Assembly (NCBI GenBank): GCA_903828145.1
Contig: CAIKKY010000006.1
Span: forward strand, 248,001-312,000
Direction of reading: 5' to 3'
Source: an uncultured Hyphomicrobiales bacterium
Lineage (GTDB): Bacteria > Pseudomonadota > Alphaproteobacteria > Rhizobiales > Devosiaceae
Length of the DNA stretch: 64,000 nucleotides
Positions 58,282 through 64,000 of the stretch are shown here, one piece after another. Numbering within the stretch: position 1 is the stretch's first letter; every line of letters begins with the position of its first letter. Position numbers and translations under genes: made by a program. The notes beneath the pieces are model-generated. The model saw only the letters and a list, made by a program, of their open reading frames with translations, was not told the origin of the DNA and did not search any database.

Positions 58282-59512
58282 GGCGCTGCTCGACGCGCTC
58301 TCGGCGCGCGAACTGGAGCTGATCGCCCATGATTGGCCGCTGTTCGCCCGGCCCGAACAATTGCCTCCCGCTGGCGATTGGACCACCTGGCTCCTGATCG
58401 GCGGCCGCGGTTCGGGCAAGACCCGGGCGGGGGCCGAATGGGTCCGGCGGCTGGCGGCCAAGGGCATTGGCCCGATTGCCCTGGTGGGGGAAACCATTGC
58501 CGAGGCCCTCGCCGTAATGGTTGAAGGCGAAAGTGGGCTGATGCGCGTTGCCCCGCCCGACGAACGACCCCGGCTGCGGGGCCAGAAGCTGTTGTTTCCC
58601 TCGGGCGTTGAGGCGCGGCTGTTTGGTGCGACCCGGCCGGAACATCTGCGCGGCCCGCAATTTGCCGCCGCCTGGTGCGACGAGTTGGGCAAGTGGCCCA
58701 AGGCCGAAGCCACCTGGGACATGCTGCAATTCGGGCTGCGGCTCGGGCAACGGCCCCGGCAGCTGGTCACAACGACGCCGCGCGATACGGCGCTTCTGCG
58801 CCGCCTGCTCAACGAGCCGGGCACGGTAAAGGCGGTGATGCCGACGTCGGCTAACCGCAGCAATCTGGCGGCGAGTTTTTTCAAGGCGGTGGTTGCCCGC
58901 TATGAAGGCACGCTGCTCGGCCGACAGGAACTCGACGGCGAGTTTCTCACGGAGCGGCCCGGCGCGCTGTTTCAGCGCCGCGATTTTCGCGTGGCTGAGG
59001 CGCCGCCGGACCTTGAGCGGATCGTGGTGGCGCTTGACCCGCCGGTGACCGGTCATGAGCGGTCGGACCGCTGTGGCCTCGTGGTTGCCGGTCGGGCAGG
59101 CGATGCCGCCCATGTGCTCGCGGACCTGAGCTTTGGCCCGGCCCGGCCCGATGACTGGGCACGGCGGGCCGTGGCGGCGTTTCATGACCATGCTGCCGAT
59201 TGCCTTGTGGCCGAGGTCAATCAGGGCGGCGATCTGGTGGGCCGGATTCTGGCCGATATCGATCCCGACCTGCCGATCCGCATGGTGCGTGCCACGCGCG
59301 GTAAATGGGTGCGGGCCGAGCCTGTGGCGGCCCTTTATGCGCAAGGTCGCGTCACACATGCGCCCGGCCTTGCCGCTCTTGAAGATGAACTCTGTGCGCT
59401 CGGGCCAGATGGCCGGGCTGACGGGCATTCGCCTGACCGCGTGGACGCGCTCGTCTGGGCGCTGACCGAATTGATGCTGACCGCGTCGCGCCCCAGGGTG
59501 CGGACGCTTTGA
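58262..59512 (+). CDS. GTA large terminase (g2)
   Basis: 416 residues. ATPase P-loop IGGRGSGKTRAGAEW (46-60), Walker B in AAWCDELGKW, then the RNase H-like nuclease with acidic residues in VVALDPPVTG, LVAEVNQGG and DRVDALVWAL. It packages about headful lengths of host DNA into GTA particles. The ATG at 58262 is chosen; the frame extends 27 codons upstream inside g1. No integrase or repressor is nearby, which favours a GTA over a prophage. Confidence 0.94.
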   Translation: MNSPSIEALLDALSARELELIAHDWPLFARPEQLPPAGDWTTWLLIGGRGSGKTRAGAEWVRRLAAKGIGPIALVGETIAEALAVMVEGESGLMRVAPPDERPRLRGQKLLFPSGVEARLFGATRPEHLRGPQFAAAWCDELGKWPKAEATWDMLQFGLRLGQRPRQLVTTTPRDTALLRRLLNEPGTVKAVMPTSANRSNLAASFFKAVVARYEGTLLGRQELDGEFLTERPGALFQRRDFRVAEAPPDLERIVVALDPPVTGHERSDRCGLVVAGRAGDAAHVLADLSFGPARPDDWARRAVAAFHDHAADCLVAEVNQGGDLVGRILADIDPDLPIRMVRATRGKWVRAEPVAALYAQGRVTHAPGLAALEDELCALGPDGRADGHSPDRVDALVWALTELMLTASRPRVRTL

Positions 59513-59523
59513 GGGAGACCGAC

Positions 59524-60672
59524 ATGCCGAACGGGTTGAATTTCGGCCGGGCCAGAGCGGCTGCCGAGCAGAAGATGGCGCTGCCCGCGCAGATGATGAG
59601 CGTCACCCAGCTCGGCGCGCCGACCTGGAGCCGCCGCAGCTATGAGAGCCTCGTGGTTGAAGGCTATCTGAAAAACCCGGTTGTCTATCGCTCGGTGCGG
59701 CTCGTTGCTGAATCCGCTGCCCGCATTCCCTTTGCGGTTGAGGCCGGCGGCAAACGGCTCAAGGACCATCCGGTGCTTTCGCTTTTGCGGCACCCCAACC
59801 CGCGCCAATCGGGGGTGGAGCTGCTTGATGCGGCCTATGCCTATCTGCAGACCGCCGGAAATGCCTTTCTCGAAGCCGTGCCCCTCGGGGATGGGGTTGG
59901 CGCGCTTTACCCGCTGCGCCCCGACCGGATGCGGGCGCTGCTCGGCTCGGACGGCTATCCCGAAGCCTATGTCTATACGGTAGGGGGGCGCAGCCGCCGA
60001 CTTGGGCTGGGGACAAACCCCATCGATCAGGTGCGGCATATCACGCTGTTTCACCCGCTCGATGACCATCAGGGCTTTGCCCCGCTCGAGGCGGCGCTCA
60101 CCAGCCTTGACCTCCACAATGGCGCAACAGCCTGGAACAAGGCGCTGCTTGATAACGCGGCCCGCCCCTCGGGCGCGCTGGTTTATACCGCAGGCGGCAC
60201 CCTGACCGAGACCCAGTTCCGGCGCATGAAAGCCGAACTGGAAGAGGGCTTTCAGGGCTCGCGCAATGCCGGGCGTCCGATGGTGCTCGAAGGAGGGCTC
60301 GATTGGAAATCCATGGCGCTGAGCCCGCAGGAAATGGATTTTGTCGAGTTAAAGCATGTCGCAGCGCGCGAAATTGCCCTGGCCTTCGGCGTGCCGCCCA
60401 TGCTGCTCGGCATTCCCGGCGACAACACCTACGCCAATCTGGCTGAGGCCAACCGCGCCTTCTGGCGCCAGACCGTTGTGCCGCTGGTGCGGCGCATGGC
60501 CGACGAGTTGGGCGGATGGCTCGGCCCCGCCTTCGAGGGAGCAGGTCTTGTGCCCGATCTCGATGATATCGAAGCCTTGGCCGAAGACCGGGCGGCGCTC
60601 TGGGCGCGGGTTACTGCCGCTAATTTTCTCGATCCAGCGGAAAAGCGGCGCCTTCTGGGGCTGTCGGGCTGA
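59524..60672 (+). CDS. GTA portal protein (g3)
   Basis: 382 residues of the HK97-type portal family. LVVEGYLKNPVVYRSVRLVAESAA near the N-terminus, HPLDDHQGFAPLEAAL, and VAAREIALAFGVPPMLLGIPGDNTYANLAEANRAFWR (in parts) are typical of GTA portals. The ATG at 59524 has GAGGGAG upstream. Forms the dodecameric channel at the head vertex. Confidence 0.95.
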   Translation: MPNGLNFGRARAAAEQKMALPAQMMSVTQLGAPTWSRRSYESLVVEGYLKNPVVYRSVRLVAESAARIPFAVEAGGKRLKDHPVLSLLRHPNPRQSGVELLDAAYAYLQTAGNAFLEAVPLGDGVGALYPLRPDRMRALLGSDGYPEAYVYTVGGRSRRLGLGTNPIDQVRHITLFHPLDDHQGFAPLEAALTSLDLHNGATAWNKALLDNAARPSGALVYTAGGTLTETQFRRMKAELEEGFQGSRNAGRPMVLEGGLDWKSMALSPQEMDFVELKHVAAREIALAFGVPPMLLGIPGDNTYANLAEANRAFWRQTVVPLVRRMADELGGWLGPAFEGAGLVPDLDDIEALAEDRAALWARVTAANFLDPAEKRRLLGLSG

Positions 60673-60918
60673 TCAGAGACTGCGGGTCTGCTGCGCCAGA
60701 AGGGTGGAAAGCCGGATGTCTTCGTTGAGATCGGGCCAATGCACGCAATCGCCGGCATCGGTGATCCGCCAATTGAGGAGGGCCGCGGGCGACCCTCCGC
60801 GCAGCCGGGGAAACCGGTCGATCGGGGCCGACAGCACGCGGCCATCGGCGAGCACGACTTCAAGCGCCGTTGCCGTAAAGCGGACCTCGTCGACCTGTAC
60901 CGGCTGAGCTTTCTGCAT
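60673..60918 (-). CDS. DUF2442 domain protein on the opposite strand inside the GTA cluster
   Basis: 81 residues with the DUF2442 core: EVRFTATALEVVLADGRVLSAPIDRFPRL (in parts: VVLADGRVLSAPI, FPRL), NWRI and HWPDLNEDI. DUF2442 proteins are small helix-turn-helix-adjacent proteins, often paired with DUF4160 in toxin-antitoxin-like modules; no DUF4160 is here. Its stop abuts the portal stop, so it is convergent with the GTA genes before it and divergent from those after it. Confidence 0.85.
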   Translation of the reverse strand: MQKAQPVQVDEVRFTATALEVVLADGRVLSAPIDRFPRLRGGSPAALLNWRITDAGDCVHWPDLNEDIRLSTLLAQQTRSL

Positions 60919-60991
60919 TCAGACCTCCCATCTCACTGATGCGACTAACTTAAGGGGCGAATGCGCCCGCGCCAAGGGTGGAGAAACCAGC

Positions 60992-61180
60992 ATGACCGAG
61001 TTGACCACGCTGGTCGCCAGTAAAGGCGACCTGGCGCATCTGGCGCTGTTCCTGTGGGCCAGCGCCGCCAGTGCGCTCAATGTTTTTGCGCTGCGCGAAC
61101 TCGTGAGCGCCAACCGCCGCTTCGATGCTTTTGTCAGCGAAATCGCGGCGCTCAACCAGCTGTTCGGACGGAGGGACTGA
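60992..61180 (+). CDS. GTA small protein g3.5-like
   Basis: 62 residues. A hydrophobic helix (LALFLWASAASALNVFAL, about 17-34) precedes a charged amphipathic tail. Occupies the g3.5 position between portal and protease. GGAG precedes the ATG. It is coupled to the next ORF by a TGATG overlap. Confidence 0.7.
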   Translation: MTELTTLVASKGDLAHLALFLWASAASALNVFALRELVSANRRFDAFVSEIAALNQLFGRRD

Positions 61181-61320
61181 TGAAACCCAACACGCCAAAG
61201 CCGGAAGCAGATGACGTGTTCCGCCGCTTCGCCTGGAACCTCGCCGGAACGTTGGTCCGGCCGAGCAGGACCGGCGTTCAGTCCCACCGGACGCCGGAGA
61301 GCCGCGAGGCGCGCCGATGA
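61180..61320 (+). CDS. Extra 46-residue ORF coupled between g3.5 and the protease
   Basis: Starts at the ATG of a TGATG shared with the g3.5 stop and ends with a TGA inside the ATGA that starts the protease gene. That double coupling, with GGAGGGA just before the start, is strong evidence for translation. The peptide is basic, with DDVFRRFAWNLAGTLVRP (11-28) and an Arg-rich tail. No known family. Confidence 0.65.
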   Translation: MKPNTPKPEADDVFRRFAWNLAGTLVRPSRTGVQSHRTPESREARR

Positions 61321-61808
61321 CCCTGCTGATCGATGCCAATGGCCGGTTTGCCGGTTACGCCAGCGTCTTCAATGAGCGCGATCAGGGCGGCGACACGATG
61401 ATGCCGGGCGCCTTTGCCAAGTGCCTCAGGGTCAAGGGGGCTGCGGGGATAAGGCTGCTGTTCCAGCACGATCCGCGCGAACCGGTGGGCGTCTGGGACC
61501 GCTTGGTCGAAGACCGCCGCGGTCTCTATGCCGAGGGCCATCTTGTCGCGGGTGTGCCGCGCGCCGATGCCCTGCGCCACCTGATTGCGGCGCGCGCCAT
61601 CGATGGCCTCTCCATCGGATTTCGCGCCGAGCGCGCCACCCGTGACCCGCGCTCCGGCGCGCGCAGTCTTTTCGAAGTCGATCTGTGGGAGGTCTCGCTC
61701 GTGACCTTCCCCATGCTGGGCTCCGCCCGGATCAGCCCCCTGCCGCGAGGCCCCGAGGGCGCGCGGACGGCGGCCATGACGCAGCTTTTGGCAACACTTT
61801 CAACCTGA
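61317..61808 (+). CDS. GTA prohead protease (g4)
   Basis: 163 residues of the HK97 U35 serine protease family. The likely triad is His51 in LLFQHDP, Ser99 in GLSIGFR and Glu125 in LWEVSLVTFP. It trims the capsid N-terminus during head maturation. Confidence 0.94.
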   Translation: MTLLIDANGRFAGYASVFNERDQGGDTMMPGAFAKCLRVKGAAGIRLLFQHDPREPVGVWDRLVEDRRGLYAEGHLVAGVPRADALRHLIAARAIDGLSIGFRAERATRDPRSGARSLFEVDLWEVSLVTFPMLGSARISPLPRGPEGARTAAMTQLLATLST

Positions 61809-61819
61809 AGGGACGATCC

Positions 61820-63052
61820 ATGACCGATACCTATGCCGAGTTTGAAACCAAGGCCCCGGCCACAGCAATGCCGCAGGGCAGCGAGGCGCTGTTTGGCGAA
61901 TTGATGGGGGCGTTTGAAGTCTTCAAACAGACCAATGACCGTCGTCTCGCTGCGCTTGAATCCCGCGGTGCGGCCGATGGCCTTGATGAAGCAAAGCTTG
62001 ACCGACTGAATGCCGTTCTCGATGGAACCAAGGCCGCCCTTGACCGGCTGGCCCTCGAGCGCAACCGCCCGTCGCTCGATCCGGCCCGGACCCCGATCCT
62101 CGATGACAGCTATGCGCGCAATTTTGCAGCCTATGTGAAGCGCGGTGAGGAAAAGGCCCTGTCGATTGGCAGCAATGCCGATGGTGGCTATCTCGTGCCG
62201 CCCGAGACCGAGACCGAGATTTCGCGGCTTCTCGTGCAGGTTTCTCCGCTGCGCTCCCTTGCGACCGTGCGGCAGATTTCGAACATGGTCTATAAAAAGC
62301 CGGTCACGACGACTGGCCCGACCGTGGGCTGGAGCACGGAGACGGGGGCTCGAACGGTCACCGCCTCGCAGCAGCTGGATATTCTGACGTTCCCCACCGC
62401 TGAACTCTACGCCATGCCTTCGGCCACCACGGCCTTTCTCGATGATACGGCGGTTGATGTCGGTGCCTGGATTGCCGAAGAGGTCAACGCCGCCTTTGCC
62501 GCGCAGGAGACCACGGCCTTTGTGACGGGTGACGGGACGAATAAGCCCAAGGGGTTCCTGTCGGAAACGCCAGTGGCCAATAGCAGCTGGGCCTGGGGGA
62601 AACTTGGTTATGTTGCCTCGGGCGCGGCTGGCGCTTTGCCCACCCCCAACCCCTCCGATGTGCTGTTCGATCTCGTCTATGCGCTGAAAGCGCAATATCG
62701 GCAGAATGCCCGCTGGCTGATGAACCGCCGCACACAGGCTGCGATCCGCAAGTTGAAGGACTCGACCGGCAACTACCTGTGGCAACCGGCGATTACGGCT
62801 GCGGGCCGCGCCTCGCTGCTTGGGGTGGAGCTGCTCGAGGTCGAGGACATGCCCGATGTGGCTGCCAATGCCTTCGCCATTGCCTTCGGCGATTTCCGAC
62901 GCGGCTATCTGATCGTTGATCGGCTGGGGGTGAACGTGCTGCGCGACCCCTATTCCAACAAGCCCTACGTGATGTTTTACACCACGAAGCGCGTTGGTGG
63001 CGGCGTGCAGGATTATGACGCGATCAAGCTGCTGAAGTTCGCAGCAAGCTGA
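61820..63052 (+). CDS. GTA major capsid protein (g5)
   Basis: 410 residues, HK97 fold. The N-terminal 100 residues are helical (delta/scaffold domain, removed by g4), then YARNFAAYVKRGEEKALS, DGGYLVPPETETEISRLL and the C-terminal FGDFRRGYLIVDRLG and DYDAIKLLKF. The ATG at 61820 has GAAGGGA upstream. The frame is open further upstream inside g4 but that part is not capsid. Confidence 0.95.
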   Translation: MTDTYAEFETKAPATAMPQGSEALFGELMGAFEVFKQTNDRRLAALESRGAADGLDEAKLDRLNAVLDGTKAALDRLALERNRPSLDPARTPILDDSYARNFAAYVKRGEEKALSIGSNADGGYLVPPETETEISRLLVQVSPLRSLATVRQISNMVYKKPVTTTGPTVGWSTETGARTVTASQQLDILTFPTAELYAMPSATTAFLDDTAVDVGAWIAEEVNAAFAAQETTAFVTGDGTNKPKGFLSETPVANSSWAWGKLGYVASGAAGALPTPNPSDVLFDLVYALKAQYRQNARWLMNRRTQAAIRKLKDSTGNYLWQPAITAAGRASLLGVELLEVEDMPDVAANAFAIAFGDFRRGYLIVDRLGVNVLRDPYSNKPYVMFYTTKRVGGGVQDYDAIKLLKFAAS

Positions 63053-63087
63053 TCCGCCCGGCCCGGCGGATCCTCCCGGCCGCCGGG
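63051..63087 (+). promoter_or_regulatory. Two hairpins at the end of the capsid gene
   Basis: A perfect 8-bp stem (63051-63058 with 63065-63072) begins on the capsid stop codon, and a second short GC stem follows at about 63075-63087. No T-run follows, so this is more likely an mRNA stabiliser or partial attenuator than a terminator. Confidence 0.5.
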
Positions 63088-63111
63088 CCAAACCCTCCCG
63101 TTCAACCTGAG

Positions 63112-63684
63112 ATGACCCTCATGATCTCGACCCGTCTAGTGGGCCCGGCCGAGCTGCCTTTGGCGCTGGCCGAGGTCAAAGCCTGGCTGCGCCTCGATGG
63201 TGCCGATCAGGACGCTGTGGTTTCGACCCTGATCGGGGCCGCCGCCGCGCATGTCGAAAGTGTGCTGGGCCTCGCGCTCATCACCCAGAGCTGGCGGCTG
63301 TCGCTCGACGAGTGGCCGGCCTCGGGCACGGTCCGCCTGCCCATCCGACCGCTGCGGCGTCTCACGGGGCTGCGCAGCTATGGCACCGATGGGGTCGCGC
63401 GGGTCATTCCGCTGGCCGATTGCATCACGGTGACGGGTGGCGCGGCCGAAGTGCGGCTCGGCGCGGGGCTCGTATCACCGGGCCGCTCCCTCGGAATCGA
63501 GATTGATTACGAGGTAGGCTTCGGCGCCGCAGCCGATGTTCCGGCCGATCTTGCGGGCGCAATGCGCCTTCTTGTTGCCTACTGGTTTGAAAATCGCGCG
63601 GCGGTGCTCACTGCAGGCACTGGCGCGGTGGTGCCGGGCAGCTTCGGGGCCCTGGTCGCCCCGTGGCGACCGGCCCGGCTCTAG
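63112..63684 (+). CDS. GTA head-tail connector (g6)
   Basis: 190 residues. PLALAEVKAWLRLDGADQDAVVSTLIGAAAAHVES (in parts: LAEVKAWLRLD, IGAAAAHVE) is the gp6-like connector helix pattern, and the C-terminal half has IEIDYEVGFG and VAYWFENRAAV. Forms the adaptor ring under the portal. An in-frame ATG at 63121 is an alternative start. Confidence 0.9.
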   Translation: MTLMISTRLVGPAELPLALAEVKAWLRLDGADQDAVVSTLIGAAAAHVESVLGLALITQSWRLSLDEWPASGTVRLPIRPLRRLTGLRSYGTDGVARVIPLADCITVTGGAAEVRLGAGLVSPGRSLGIEIDYEVGFGAAADVPADLAGAMRLLVAYWFENRAAVLTAGTGAVVPGSFGALVAPWRPARL

Positions 63685-63693
63685 GGGCGCGCC

Positions 63694-64000
63694 ATGACCC
63701 ATGCCGCAACCCGGCTCGAGCGGGCACTGCTTGTTGCCCTCAGGGCCGATCCCGCGCTCAAGGCGCTCGTCGGCGCCTCGATTTACGAAGCACCGCCCCC
63801 CGGCGGGCGAGCCCCCGATATTGCCCTCATCCAGCACGATCTCAGCCCGCGCGATGCGGATCTGGTTGCAGGCCATGAACACCGCCTGGTGTTTCAGCTC
63901 CGCGCGAGCGGTGCGGCCAAAAAGCCGGTGCACGATATGGCCGAACGTATTGCCGCCGTGCTGGCGGCGCTTGTGCCCGCAGATATCGCGATCAGCCTTC
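63694..64000 (+). CDS. GTA DUF3168 tail-completion protein (g8-like), cut by window edge
   Basis: The first 102 codons are present. LERALLVALRADPALKALVG and IYEAPPPGGRAPDIALIQHD are typical DUF3168 openings, then VFQLRASGAAKKPVHDMAERIAAVL. In Rhodobacter-type GTA order this is g8 (tail terminator); g7 (stopper) should lie before it but does not. Confidence 0.85.
   Translation, partial: MTHAATRLERALLVALRADPALKALVGASIYEAPPPGGRAPDIALIQHDLSPRDADLVAGHEHRLVFQLRASGAAKKPVHDMAERIAAVLAALVPADIAISL

Noticed and set aside
57997-64000. Ordinary prophage
   Set aside because: No integrase, repressor, attachment repeats or lysis genes are visible; order and gene sizes match GTA head genes better. The part beyond the window is unseen.

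Overview
The window is a gene-dense, high-GC stretch of an alphaproteobacterial chromosome. The evidence for the class is a CcrM (GANTC) methyltransferase, a MucR/Ros zinc-finger regulator, a DivJ/PleC-like sensor kinase, DUF1491, DUF5330 and DUF6456 small proteins, a PA0069-type radical SAM protein and, at the right edge, the head module of a Rhodobacter-type gene transfer agent (GTA). I cannot name the genus. I see no rRNA, tRNA, CRISPR array, insertion sequence or integrase, and no gene-free stretch over 300 bases.

Layout. 1-12.8 kb: a DUF721 gene (cut by the edge) and mutY, divergent; ccrM and rnhB; a membrane GGDEF/EAL protein; a radical SAM protein; glyS; a small ArfA-like ORF with an MFS transporter; a family-4-like uracil-DNA glycosylase; ETF-ubiquinone oxidoreductase. 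12.8-24 kb: a secreted TPR protein with ispE, a long-chain polyprenyl synthase, a TrmN6-like methyltransferase, glyQ, the ispH-GNAT-rnhA operon, a short PPDK-like enzyme and a cell wall hydrolase. 24-39 kb: an NMT1/THI5-type ABC importer, asparaginase II, an SH3-like secreted protein, an epimerase, a yejBEFA peptide importer, a degenerate LOG-like protein, Fe-type SOD, oligopeptidase B and mucR. 39-45 kb: a complete seven-gene Mrp antiporter operon. 45-58 kb: a KAP-like NTPase with damaged nucleotide motifs, DUF1491, a peptidoglycan-binding protein with a DivJ-like kinase, DUF5330, sufE, a DnaA-domain-IV-only protein with DUF6456, DUF2336, an unknown exported protein, DUF1254/DUF1214, PBP1A, a YcgN-type protein and DUF2147. 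57.9-64 kb: GTA genes for small and large terminase, portal, g3.5, protease, capsid, connector and a DUF3168 tail protein.

How it fits together. Most of the window is housekeeping: DNA repair and methylation, tRNA charging, isoprenoid synthesis (IspE, IspH and polyprenyl synthase), envelope synthesis and cation homeostasis. The least ordinary parts are: the ArfA-like ORF with a hairpin inside its coding end; the DnaA-domain-IV protein with a near-consensus DnaA box and an inverted repeat in its promoter; a KAP protein and a LOG-like protein that both look catalytically damaged; a tiny leader ORF with a very strong ribosome binding site; and a GTA cluster that carries an opposite-strand DUF2442 gene, an extra 46-residue coupled ORF, hairpins at the capsid stop, and no stopper gene (g7) where one is expected.
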